DNA of 51,252 bases from Sorangiineae bacterium NIC37A_2. Lineage in GTDB: Bacteria; Myxococcota_A; Polyangia; Polyangiales; Polyangiaceae. The position numbers and the translations under genes are program-made. Shown piece by piece: positions 15,795-23,780 of this stretch (positions are counted from its first letter, which is position 1; the number at the start of each line of letters is the position of its first letter). The notes beneath the pieces are model-generated. The model was not told where the DNA came from, searched no databases, and worked only from the letters and a program-made list of their open reading frames with translations. The stretch covers positions 1 through 51,252 of the forward strand of contig NASX01000034.1 in NCBI GenBank assembly GCA_002085155.1. Reading direction: 5' to 3'.

Positions 15795-15814
15795 GTGGCA
15801 CAACGTGGCACAAC
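15795..15814. repeat. Tandem 10-bp repeat GTGGCACAAC
   Basis: Two exact head-to-tail copies (15795-15804 and 15805-15814), in the 274-base gap between tyrA and the lipoprotein gene. They share the TGGCACA core with the inverted repeat at 15651-15672, so both may be sites for the same protein. The 10-base period would place them on the same face of the helix. No coding sequence is supported in this gap. Confidence 0.4.
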
Positions 15815-15883
15815 TTCGGATCCGCTTGTCACACCGCCGCACCTCGAGCTCGTCCGAGCGGCGGTTCGATGAGCCGTGGCTCC

Positions 15884-15961
15884 GGGACTCTGAGAGCTCA
15901 CCGCGAAGGGGGACTCTGAGAGCTCACCGCGAAGGGGGACTCTGAGAGCTCACCGCGAAGG
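15884..15961. repeat. Three tandem copies of a 26-bp unit at the 3' end of tyrA
   Basis: Units at 15884-15909, 15910-15935 and 15936-15961, each beginning GGGACTCTGAGAGCTCACCG, are essentially identical. The most upstream copy in the sense of tyrA (15936-15961) is coding. Because 26 is not a multiple of three, the second copy is read in another frame and supplies the stop codon. Changes in copy number here would alter the C-terminus only slightly. Confidence 0.92.
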
Positions 15962-16829
15962 CGCGCAGAAGCTCGTCTTGCGGCAGGCTTTGCTCAGAGC
16001 CTCGCTTGGTGCGCCGCGCGCGCTCGAGGAGCTTGAGGGCTTCCTCGGCGTCTCCTCTGCGCAAGGCCGCGGCCACCGCGTCGAGCTCCGCCGAGAGCAA
16101 CCCGAGCACTTCGGCGATGGCGCTGCCGTTGGTCTCGAAGATATCTCGCCAGATCCCCTCGGCTCCTCCCGCGACGCGGGTCGCGGAGGCAAAACCGGGC
16201 CCGGCCGCGGCCGTCGCGTCGCGCTCAGCAGCGAGCGCCGCGAGGGCGCTCGCGTAGAGCTGGGGAACGTGGCTCGTGAGCGCGACGCTCTGGTCGTGAG
16301 CGCTCGCGTCGAGCTCAACAATGATCGCGCCGAGGCCTCGAGCGAGCTCGATGACCTTTGCTTGGGCACTTTTCGCAGCGTCGGGAGAGCAAAGGAGCCA
16401 GCGCTTATCGACGAAGAGGTCCGGTGAGGCATGGATAAGACCTCCCGCGGGGTGCCCGGCCATGGGATGCCCCGCGACGAACCGCTCGGCTCCGGGGTGC
16501 TTCTCCGCCGCGCGAACGATGAGCTCTTTCGTGGAGCCCGCGTCAGTAACAACAGCTCCACTGGAAAGGGCACGGGGCAGCTCGGCGATGATGGAGTGAA
16601 CCGGGCAGGCCAGGACGATGAGCTCCGAAGCCTCGTAAGCGCGCGAAACAGCGCGCTCGTCGGACGCCGCGAGCCACTCGTCAGCGACGCGGTCTCGCTC
16701 AGAAGGCGTGTATTTTTGGCCTCCGTTCCGGTCGATCGCGACCACCCGCCGCGCGAGTCCGCGGGCTTTGGCTCCAAGAGCAATGGAGCCGCCGATCAAA
16801 CCCGGACCGAAGATGGTGAGCTGTTCCAC
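15924..16829 (-). CDS. tyrA: Prephenate dehydrogenase
   Basis: 301 residues from GTG 16829. Oxidatively decarboxylates prephenate to 4-hydroxyphenylpyruvate in tyrosine synthesis, in the cytoplasm; arogenate could be an alternative substrate. The dinucleotide-binding loop is FGPGLIGGSIALG (residues about 7-19), followed by the acidic strand end AIDR. VTDAGSTKELIV, AGHPMAGH and the catalytic His in LTSHVPQL are all present. No chorismate mutase or ACT domain is fused. The last dozen residues (FAVSSQSPPSR) are encoded by a 26-bp tandem repeat, so the C-terminus has been rewritten by the duplication. Divergent from the kinase gene. Confidence 0.92.
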   Translation of the reverse strand: MEQLTIFGPGLIGGSIALGAKARGLARRVVAIDRNGGQKYTPSERDRVADEWLAASDERAVSRAYEASELIVLACPVHSIIAELPRALSSGAVVTDAGSTKELIVRAAEKHPGAERFVAGHPMAGHPAGGLIHASPDLFVDKRWLLCSPDAAKSAQAKVIELARGLGAIIVELDASAHDQSVALTSHVPQLYASALAALAAERDATAAAGPGFASATRVAGGAEGIWRDIFETNGSAIAEVLGLLSAELDAVAAALRRGDAEEALKLLERARRTKRGSEQSLPQDELLRAFAVSSQSPPSR

Positions 16830-17236
16830 GCCGCTCGGGCATTTCCCACGAGGGGGCTCTTGTCCGCAAGCGCGCGGCAGGGAGCGGCCTGGCTCGCCTG
16901 GCCTCGCGGGAACGCAGCTTCGTTACGTCCCGGGAGAGGCGCCGCCCGAGGGGCGTCGGGTCGAGGGTTTTCGGGATGTTGGGTGAAGGGGCTGGCGAAA
17001 TGAGAGGGTTTTTTGTGACCGCGTCCGGCCGAAACGTGAAGGGCGAAGCCGAGGTGGTGCGCGGGTTCACAGGGGCCCCACGGGCTCACATGGGCGTCGA
17101 GACGAAGGGGCCAAGGAGGGGCCCGAGGGCAAAAGGCAATGGAAAGAATTGCGCGAAGCCGACTCTCGGCGGTAGCCTGCCGAATAGGCGCTTGGTGCCG
17201 CCGCTCTGCGAGGGCAGAGCCTTTTCTTCGAACTCG
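16830..17236. other. 407-base divergent intergenic region (tyrA / kinase)
   Basis: No gene is supported here. The kinase frame is open upstream to 16976, but the extra sequence is Gly/Arg-rich and lacks any kinase feature, so I treat it as leader. It should hold the promoters for tyrA and the kinase operon. A TTGCGC (17149-17154) and TAGCCT (17173-17178) pair with 18-base spacing is the only candidate I see and it is weak. Confidence 0.4.
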
Positions 17237-18784
17237 ATGGCCACTCTACCCGTAGGTCTCGGCGAGACGTTCGCCGACAAATACCGAATCGATCGCGTCA
17301 TCGGTGAGGGTGGCATGGGTGTGGTCGTGCTTGCACATCACCTCGAGCTCGATCAGCCCGTCGCTATCAAATTTCTCCACGACTCGATGACCGACAGCGC
17401 CGAAGGCGCGGAGCGCTTTCGGCGCGAGGCGCGCGCGGCCGCTCGCATTCAGAGCGATCACGTGGCGCGCGTCTTCGATGTCGGAGTGCTCGACAATGGA
17501 ACGCGCTTCATGGTCATGGAGTATCTCCATGGCCGCGACCTCGCGCGCGAGATTGCGAACATGGGTGTGCTCCCTGTCGCCTATGCGACTCGGATCATGC
17601 TCGAGACGCTCGAGGCGATCGTCGAAGCGCACCTCGCGGGAATCATCCATCGCGATCTGAAGCCCGCGAATATCTTCCTGACCCAGCGTCAGGACGGCCG
17701 TATTCGCGTGAAGGTCCTCGATTTCGGCATCTCGAAGTCGGTGGGCGTCTCCTCGGTCGCGGAGCTTTCACTGACGAAGACCTCCGCGTGGATTGGCTCT
17801 CCGCTCTACATGGCGCCCGAGCAGATGCAGTCGGCGCGCGACGTCGATCATCGCGCGGACATCTGGTCCCTTGGCGCCATCTTCTACGAAATCCTGACGG
17901 GGGCTCCGCCCTTCCAAGCCGAATCCCTACCTCAGCTCTGCACCATGCTCATGTCGAGCGACGCGGAGCCCGTTTCGCGTAAGCGCGTCGAGATCCCGCC
18001 TGCCCTCGAGGCGATCGTGATGCGTTGCTTATCGCGCGATCCGTCCGCTCGTTATCAATCGGCGAGGGCCGTCTTGGAAGACTTGCACGCCTTTGCGGCG
18101 ACGATCTCCGGCGCGAGCGCGGGTGCGTTCTCCTTGGCGCCGCTGCCGAGCCAAAGGTCCGTCGAACCTCTCTCGGTGGACGTCGTGGTGAGTGTCCCCG
18201 GCCAGACCCAGATCCCCGCCACGAAGCCTTCGGCCGCTCCCCTCCCCTCTGCCGAGCGGATTTCCACAGGGACCGCGGTCTCCTGGGCAGACGCGCCGAA
18301 AGGCAGCCAAGCCAAGGGCCGAAGTTGGACAAAGCCCGCAGCGCTCGGGGCCGTTTTTGGCCTTTTGGCGGTGATCGGCGGCGGCGTCTACGCCCTATCC
18401 AGTCGCTCGGTGTCGGATGCGTCGGCGGAGGAGGCATTGGCCCCTGGTGCGCCCGCTTCGGCGCCGCTCGCTGACGCGAATGCTGAAGCGCTCCCGCCGC
18501 CCGAGGAGCCGAAAAGCGCTCCTGAGCCGGCACCCGAAAAGGGAGAACCTGCGTCCGAGGCCGCGGCCCCGAGCGAAGCGAGCCCGGCCTCCGAGGAGGA
18601 GAAGGCGGAACCGAAGAAAACGACCACGAAGCGGGCGACACGCGCGTCCGTGGCGGTCTCGCCCTCCCCGTCCCCGTCCGCTCCCGAGCCCGTGCCGAGT
18701 CCGGCGAGTACCGCGCCAGAGGAACCGAAGAAGGCGGCACCGCGAGCGGCCGACGACCTGTCGCAGTTCGGCGGCCGGCGCTAA
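17237..18784 (+). CDS. Eukaryotic-type Ser/Thr protein kinase, transmembrane
   Basis: 515 residues; ATG 17237 gives the usual start some 20 residues before the kinase fold. The kinase domain (about 17-280) is complete: Gly loop GEGGMGVV (from Gly23), Lys45 in AIKFL, catalytic Asp140 in HRDLKPAN, Asp162 in DFGISKS and the APE motif at 193-195. After a linker there is one membrane helix (about 367-388, AALGAVFGLLAVIGGGVYAL). The exterior is about 125 residues rich in Ala, Pro, Glu, Ser and Lys, without a PASTA or other sensor domain. It phosphorylates Ser/Thr of unknown targets. It is followed on the same strand by an exported TPR/PEGA-like protein and a Cys-rich lipoprotein, likely one functional unit. 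Confidence 0.94.
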   Translation: MATLPVGLGETFADKYRIDRVIGEGGMGVVVLAHHLELDQPVAIKFLHDSMTDSAEGAERFRREARAAARIQSDHVARVFDVGVLDNGTRFMVMEYLHGRDLAREIANMGVLPVAYATRIMLETLEAIVEAHLAGIIHRDLKPANIFLTQRQDGRIRVKVLDFGISKSVGVSSVAELSLTKTSAWIGSPLYMAPEQMQSARDVDHRADIWSLGAIFYEILTGAPPFQAESLPQLCTMLMSSDAEPVSRKRVEIPPALEAIVMRCLSRDPSARYQSARAVLEDLHAFAATISGASAGAFSLAPLPSQRSVEPLSVDVVVSVPGQTQIPATKPSAAPLPSAERISTGTAVSWADAPKGSQAKGRSWTKPAALGAVFGLLAVIGGGVYALSSRSVSDASAEEALAPGAPASAPLADANAEALPPPEEPKSAPEPAPEKGEPASEAAAPSEASPASEEEKAEPKKTTTKRATRASVAVSPSPSPSAPEPVPSPASTAPEEPKKAAPRAADDLSQFGGRR

Positions 18785-18840
18785 CGGCGCGCGCGGATCC
18801 TGCGAGACATCGCGAGCCTTTCGTGACTAGACTCGCCGCC

Positions 18841-19839
18841 ATGTTGCGACCGAGGAGATGGCTGGTGTGCGGCGTCGTGGCTTCTATGTATTTCGGGGTG
18901 CCCCGAGCAGCCTCTGCCGCAGATGCGAGCGAGAAGGCGGCGGCGGAGGCGCTCTTTGACGAGGGTGTCGAGCTCCTGAAGCAGGGTGAGCTCGAGAAGG
19001 CCTGTCAGAAGCTCGAGTCGAGCCAGAAGATCGATCCGGGGGTCGGTACGCTGCTCTACCTCGCGGATTGTTATGAAAAGAGGAACCTGACAGCGAGCGC
19101 CTGGGCGACCTTCCGCGAAGCAGCGAGCACGGCGGAGGCCCGCGGAGACGACCGCGCGGATATCGCGAAAGAGCGGGCCGACCGGCTGAATCCCCGCCTG
19201 TCTCGGCTGAGCATCGTCATGGAAGTGGGCGAGGACGCGAAGACGCCGGGCCTCGAGATCTTTCGCGATGGCTTGTCGGTGCCGAAGGCGCTTTGGGGGA
19301 CGGCGACGCCCGTCGATCCGGGAGAACACGTGATCCTGGTGCGTGCTCCGGGATACGAAGACGAAGAGGTGCGCGTGACGGTTCAAGGCGAGGCGGCCAC
19401 CGCGACCTTGATTGTGCCGCGGCTGCGCAAGGCTCAGGCGACGGAAGAGGAGCTGGTGGAGCCCGAACGGGCGAGCGGAGGCACGGGCGTCGGCAATACC
19501 CAGCGTGCGCTCGGCATCGGACTCGGCGCCGCCGGAATCGTCGGTCTCGGAGTGGGGGCGGTGTTCGGAGGTCTCGCCATCGCGAAGAACAACGAGGCGC
19601 TCGATCCGAACGGCCTCGGCTGTACGGCCACCGCTTGTCCCACTGCGGCGGGCGTCGATGCGACCAACAGCGCGCTCACCTTTGCGACGGTCTCGGATGT
19701 CGGCTTCATCGCCGGCGGCGTGCTGGTGGCCGCAGGCGTGACGCTCTACCTGACGGCGCCGCGGGCAAGAGAGACGGTACGGCTGACGCCGATGGTCGGG
19801 GCGAACGGCGCTTCTTTCCAGCTCCAGGGGGTCTTCTAA
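18841..19839 (+). CDS. Exported TPR/PEGA-like protein with C-terminal membrane helices
   Basis: 332 residues from ATG 18841 (an in-frame GTG at 18823 lies just upstream). A signal peptide ends at AASA-ADAS (about residue 24). Residues about 27-110 are TPR-like (ALFDEGVELLKQGELEKACQKL, LLYLADCYEKRN). About 120-195 is a beta-rich segment ending HVILVRAPGYEDEEVRV, which resembles PEGA surface modules. Two hydrophobic Gly/Ala-rich segments follow (GLGAAGIVGLGVGAVFGGLAI and FIAGGVLVAAGVTLYL). Proteins of this architecture often sit beside Ser/Thr kinases in Polyangia; the role is unknown. It follows the kinase by 56 bases and directly abuts the lipoprotein gene (stop at 19839, ATG at 19840). Confidence 0.85.
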   Translation: MLRPRRWLVCGVVASMYFGVPRAASAADASEKAAAEALFDEGVELLKQGELEKACQKLESSQKIDPGVGTLLYLADCYEKRNLTASAWATFREAASTAEARGDDRADIAKERADRLNPRLSRLSIVMEVGEDAKTPGLEIFRDGLSVPKALWGTATPVDPGEHVILVRAPGYEDEEVRVTVQGEAATATLIVPRLRKAQATEEELVEPERASGGTGVGNTQRALGIGLGAAGIVGLGVGAVFGGLAIAKNNEALDPNGLGCTATACPTAAGVDATNSALTFATVSDVGFIAGGVLVAAGVTLYLTAPRARETVRLTPMVGANGASFQLQGVF

Positions 19840-21018
19840 ATGCGATCTTTGGTTTGGCTCGGGACGGTGGGTCTTGTGGTAGCGGCGGTCGGCTGCGCCC
19901 AGATCATTGGGCTTGAAAAGCGCGACGACGGGAGCGGCTCGGACGGCTTCGGCGGAGAAGGGACGGGCGGCGGCCCGAGTGGGCCCGTGGATGAGAAAAC
20001 GGGCAAGGTCACGAGCGACGAGTGCATCGAATATTGCGATGCGATGGAGACAAACTGCCCGGAAGGTACGGAGTTTCAGCAGTATATCGACCGCGACACC
20101 TGCATCAATAGCTGTAACGCGTTCGAACCGGGCGATCGAAAGGATCCGACCGGGAACACGCTGGCCTGCCGTTTGCGGTTAGCCAAGGCCGCCGCAAGCA
20201 GCAGCGGAGAGTTCTGCGGCAACGCTGGAGCGCTCGGTGGCGGCGAATGCGGAACGAATTGTGAGGCGTGGTGTTCACTGCTCGCCGCGGCCTGCCCCGA
20301 CGAATACGAGGTGCTCTTGGACTGTGAAGCGGCGTGCAGCGGCTTGAAGGACTCGGGCAACCGGAGTTTCCCGAAGAGTTATCCGAGCGGGGCCGACCTA
20401 CAATGCCGCGTGTACCACGTGGGCGCGGCCTTCGATAACCCCAAGGTGCACTGCGCTCACGCGAAATATCAGCCTACGTCGACCTGCATCGAAGAGGAGC
20501 GAACGCCGACGTGTGATGAATATTGTAGCACGGTGATGGCGAACTGCTCTGGGGATCGACGCGTCTACGATAGCCGGCGTGAGTGTCTGGCGGCCTGTGA
20601 GGCGTTCCCGATCGGAAAGAGCAGCGACTTGACCGAAAACACCGTAGGTTGCCGCATTTATCACTCGGGTGCCGCCGCCACCGCGCTCAACCATTGTTTC
20701 CACGCGAGCGCCGCAGGCGATGGTCATTGTGGGCTCGATGACGAGGGACCGGCGACCGGAAACTGCACCTCCTATTGCTTGCTCTATCGCAAGGGCTGCG
20801 GGGAGGATTTCGAAGCGGAGTTCAAGGATCTTGAGGAGTGCGCTCTCGAGTGCACCTCGGAATTCGCGGACCGGGGCGCGAAGAAGGACCAGGGCTATAG
20901 CGTGAGCACGGCGCGCGACGACGACAACCTAAAGTGCCGTGTGTACTACGCGGTCAAGGCGATCGCGGGAGACGCAGACGCTTGTGAAAAAGCTGCACCC
21001 AGCGGGACCTGCGACTAA
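19840..21018 (+). CDS. Lipoprotein with four Cys-rich repeats
   Basis: 392 residues. The signal ends in AVGC (Cys19), followed by AQIIGLEKRDDGSG and a Gly/Ser linker to about residue 55. Four repeats of about 75-90 residues then fill the protein (about 58-131, 133-219, 220-303, 305-392). Each has the pattern C-x3-C-x6-C-x(9-14)-C-x3-C and, about 20 residues later, a CR-x-Y/L-like motif and another Cys; the second has one extra Cys. The even spacing suggests disulfide-stabilised modules outside the cytoplasm. I know no biochemical role. It is immediately downstream of the TPR/PEGA-like gene and probably co-transcribed with it and the kinase. Confidence 0.85.
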   Translation: MRSLVWLGTVGLVVAAVGCAQIIGLEKRDDGSGSDGFGGEGTGGGPSGPVDEKTGKVTSDECIEYCDAMETNCPEGTEFQQYIDRDTCINSCNAFEPGDRKDPTGNTLACRLRLAKAAASSSGEFCGNAGALGGGECGTNCEAWCSLLAAACPDEYEVLLDCEAACSGLKDSGNRSFPKSYPSGADLQCRVYHVGAAFDNPKVHCAHAKYQPTSTCIEEERTPTCDEYCSTVMANCSGDRRVYDSRRECLAACEAFPIGKSSDLTENTVGCRIYHSGAAATALNHCFHASAAGDGHCGLDDEGPATGNCTSYCLLYRKGCGEDFEAEFKDLEECALECTSEFADRGAKKDQGYSVSTARDDDNLKCRVYYAVKAIAGDADACEKAAPSGTCD

Positions 21019-21033
21019 CGAACCGAGTCTTGT

Positions 21034-21055
21034 CGGGCGCCCTTTCGGGCGCCCG
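21034..21055 (+). terminator. GC-rich terminator-like hairpin
   Basis: CGGGCGCCC (21034-21042) and GGGCGCCCG (21047-21055) form a perfect 9-bp stem with a TTTC loop, 16 bases after the lipoprotein stop. No T-run follows, so it may need Rho or act on mRNA stability. It separates the kinase operon from the glycan island. Confidence 0.65.
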
Positions 21056-21092
21056 GTAGGAATCCCGGCTCGTCAAAGATGAAACCTCAAGC

Positions 21093-22193
21093 ATGGGTGA
21101 GCGAAAGCTAACGGTCCTGTGCGCCGCCAAGCTGCATGAAAACCAGCTCGAGCGGCACCTCGAATTGCTCGAGCGCTCAGAGCGCGTCGGAAAGATCCTC
21201 GTCGTACGACACAAGCCGCTCCCAGAGCGCCTCTCGAAGCTCGAGAACTTGAGCTTCGGCTCGGGACCATTGCCGAGGCGCGCCTACAGGATGGCGGAGA
21301 CGGTGCGCGACGCAGTGGTGCGCGAGCGGGTCGACTGGGTGCTCGGGTTCAATCCCGTTCCGTGGGGCTCTCTCGCGCTCTTAGGCGCCGCGGGTACCCA
21401 GGCGAGGGTGGCGCTCAGCATGATCGGACGCGACGCCCTCCAGGTGCAGAAGCTCTGGGCCGCCCCGTTTCGTGAGGCGCTGCGCAGGGCGGACGCCGTG
21501 ACGGTCACAGGCGAGAAGATGGGACGGGAGGTTGAAAGGTTCGGCGTGCGTCCCGAGCGGTTGCATGTTCTGCCGCATTCCGTGGACCTCCGGCGCTTTC
21601 GTCCGACCGCGGCGAGCGATCCAGCGCCCGTCTTTGACGTGATTTCTGTGGGACAGCTCATTCGCCGCAAGCGGATGGATATCCTGATCTCGGCGGTGGC
21701 GCTGGCGCGCGATCAAGGCGCGCCGGTGCGCCTTGCGATCTTGGGGCGCGGTCCCGACAAGGAGGCATTGGAGCGGCTGGCTCGTAAGCTCGGCGTCGAG
21801 AGTCTGGTGACGTTTCTGGACTATCGAGACGACGTTGAGGTGGCGCTGCGGGGCGCGCGAGCGTTTGCGCTTGTGAGTGAATGGGAGGGAGTTCCTTTTG
21901 CGCTCATGGAAGCGATGGCGACGGGCCTCGTCCCGATTGTGACGGATGTCGGTACAGTCAGTGACTGGGTCCGCCCGGGGCAGAACGGAGTCATCGTGCC
22001 GGTCCGCAACGCGCCAGCCGTGGCGCGAGCTTTCATCCGTCTCTTCCACGAAAACCTGGAAGACCGCGCGAGGATGGAGCGCTGCCTGCTCGCGGAGAGG
22101 GAACGACTGTCGATCGAGAGCGGCGTGCGAGTCTGGGAGAAGATCTTCGAGGACGCGGAGACTCAGGGGCGCTTGGAGTCGGCGCGTACGTAG
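21093..22193 (+). CDS. GT4-family glycosyltransferase
   Basis: 366 residues with the GT-B fold. The N-terminal half binds the acceptor. The C-terminal half has VISVGQLIRRKRMDILISA, AILGRGPD and the retaining-enzyme motif E-x7-E (Glu265 in WEGVPFALMEAMATG to Glu273), which contacts the nucleotide-sugar donor. It probably adds a hexose to a lipid-linked or cell-surface glycan on the cytoplasmic side; donor and acceptor are unknown. There is no signal peptide. It begins the glycan island, after the hairpin at 21034-21055, and its 3' end overlaps the convergent membrane glycosyltransferase gene by 31 bases. Confidence 0.9.
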   Translation: MGERKLTVLCAAKLHENQLERHLELLERSERVGKILVVRHKPLPERLSKLENLSFGSGPLPRRAYRMAETVRDAVVRERVDWVLGFNPVPWGSLALLGAAGTQARVALSMIGRDALQVQKLWAAPFREALRRADAVTVTGEKMGREVERFGVRPERLHVLPHSVDLRRFRPTAASDPAPVFDVISVGQLIRRKRMDILISAVALARDQGAPVRLAILGRGPDKEALERLARKLGVESLVTFLDYRDDVEVALRGARAFALVSEWEGVPFALMEAMATGLVPIVTDVGTVSDWVRPGQNGVIVPVRNAPAVARAFIRLFHENLEDRARMERCLLAERERLSIESGVRVWEKIFEDAETQGRLESART

Positions 22194-23662
22194 ACCTCGA
22201 GGTCACGCGCTCCGCGGTTTTGATAAACGGGACGGTAGGAACGAAGCTCTCGTTTGGCGAGAGTGCGTCGCAGCTTCTTGTCCCAGCGATTGGTCAAGAT
22301 CACGACCTCAGGTTCGTAGGTGCGGAGGGCGTCCGTCACGTCCGCGTTCTTCAAGTGGCCCGTTTGCCAGCGCTTCGATGAAGTGACGGCGAGGTTCGGT
22401 GGCACCGGGATTCCGAGGCGATAGGCGTACGTCTGATTCGACGTGACGGCCCATTTCGCGTGGGGTGCGTGCTCGAGGACGGCCCTCTCGGTGGCGAGGA
22501 AGGCCGCGGGGAGCTGATAGTCGCGGAGGGCGGGAGCGATGCGGGCGGCGCCGCTTTGGGCGCCCCAGGCGACGAAGGTGAGGGCAGCGGAGGCGAGCGC
22601 GGCGCGGCTAGCTCTGAGGAGCTCGGGCGAAGGAGCAGAGAACGAAGAGCCTGTGAGCTTGCCGATTCCGAGACCGGCGAGCACGGCAAGAGGTACTGTG
22701 ATGATAAGGCGGTGGTGCTCCCAGATCGGCGCGTGGCTGGTGAGCGCCAGCGTGGAAAGAACTAGCCAAGCGAGGGCGAAATGTGCCGTCCGGGACCGGA
22801 AATGGAGCGCAGCGCCCAGCGCGCCCAGGGCGAGGAGAAATGCGTCTTGTCCGTAGAAGCTCCAAACAGACGAATAACGCATCTCGCGCGCGCCCTCGAT
22901 ATGCGCTCCAATCAGGCTCTCGAACAGGCCCTGTCCAAGAAATGGTCCAAACCAGAGAAGAAGGGCGGCGCTGCCGCCGAGGATGAACGGGAGAAGGGCG
23001 CGAGCCAGCGCCATTAGCTTTTCGCCGCGTCGCCAGAAGAGGAGCAGAAATGCCGGCAAGATCGGCAAAATGATCAGCTTCACGGCGAGACCGAAGCCGA
23101 GCACGAAGCCGGCCAGGGCCCTCTTGGCTCGGCGCGGAGCACGATTTCGAGCGAGGAGGAACCACGCCAAGACGGCGAACGCGACGCTCGGCAGGGTGAC
23201 CATGACCGGCACGCTGAAACGGACGAACCCCGCGCTCATGACGAGCGCCAAAGCACCCGAGAGGCCCGCGAGGTGCCCTGCGAGATTGCCGCGCGCCGCG
23301 CGACAGAGCTCATAAACAGACGCGAGAGTCAGGCTGGCGAGGAAGATGGAGATGAGCCGCGCGACCTCTGGGGTTTCTCCGCAGAGGCGTGTGAAGCCGG
23401 CAATGAGATACGTGTACCCGGGGGGCTGATCGCTCCAGATCTCGCTGTAAAGCGAGCGCCCTCGATTCACGAGCATCGCTTTCATAAGCGAAAAGCCTTC
23501 GTCGCGATCGAATTCGATAGCGGCGCGCGGGCCGCCCGGCCGGGCCAGCACGGCCGCGTAGGAGAGGGCGATGAGTCCTGCGACGAGCGGAGAGTTCCAC
23601 AAGCGAGCGGCGGCCGTGCGCGTTGGACCGGGCGAGAGAAACGGCGCGCTCGGCAGACTCAT
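22163..23662 (-). CDS. GT39/ArnT-like membrane glycosyltransferase
   Basis: 499 residues from ATG 23662; an in-frame ATG at 23716 would add 18 non-hydrophobic residues. About ten transmembrane segments. The first extracytoplasmic loop has the family's acidic pair, EFDRDEGFSLMKAML, followed by GRSLYSEIWSDQPPGYTYLIAG: D-x-PPGY and LY are hallmarks of the PMT/ArnT group, which use polyprenyl-phosphate sugars as donors at the outer face of the membrane. The C-terminal domain (about 390-499) is soluble and probably periplasmic. It likely transfers a sugar to a glycan, lipid or protein during envelope assembly. Convergent with the GT4 gene, divergent from the next GT39-like gene. Confidence 0.85.
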   Translation of the reverse strand: MSLPSAPFLSPGPTRTAAARLWNSPLVAGLIALSYAAVLARPGGPRAAIEFDRDEGFSLMKAMLVNRGRSLYSEIWSDQPPGYTYLIAGFTRLCGETPEVARLISIFLASLTLASVYELCRAARGNLAGHLAGLSGALALVMSAGFVRFSVPVMVTLPSVAFAVLAWFLLARNRAPRRAKRALAGFVLGFGLAVKLIILPILPAFLLLFWRRGEKLMALARALLPFILGGSAALLLWFGPFLGQGLFESLIGAHIEGAREMRYSSVWSFYGQDAFLLALGALGAALHFRSRTAHFALAWLVLSTLALTSHAPIWEHHRLIITVPLAVLAGLGIGKLTGSSFSAPSPELLRASRAALASAALTFVAWGAQSGAARIAPALRDYQLPAAFLATERAVLEHAPHAKWAVTSNQTYAYRLGIPVPPNLAVTSSKRWQTGHLKNADVTDALRTYEPEVVILTNRWDKKLRRTLAKRELRSYRPVYQNRGARDLEVYVRADSKRP

Positions 23663-23780
23663 GGGCAGTGAATTAGTCTGGGCAACGCCTATTGGAAAGA
23701 ACACGCTGGTGCCCAAGGCACAAGCGCCTTTGCGCAGAAAGAGTTGACCTCAAAGCTGCTTCGGCTAGGCGGGGAGAAGT

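Noticed and set aside
15565-15945. Plus-strand frame of 126 residues between tyrA and the lipoprotein gene
   Set aside because: Runs antisense into both genes, reads as Arg/Ser-rich low complexity, and its end simply follows the 26-bp repeats.
16976-17236. 87-residue N-terminal extension of the Ser/Thr kinase
   Set aside because: Gly/Arg-rich with no motif; kinases of this type normally begin 10-30 residues before the Gly loop.
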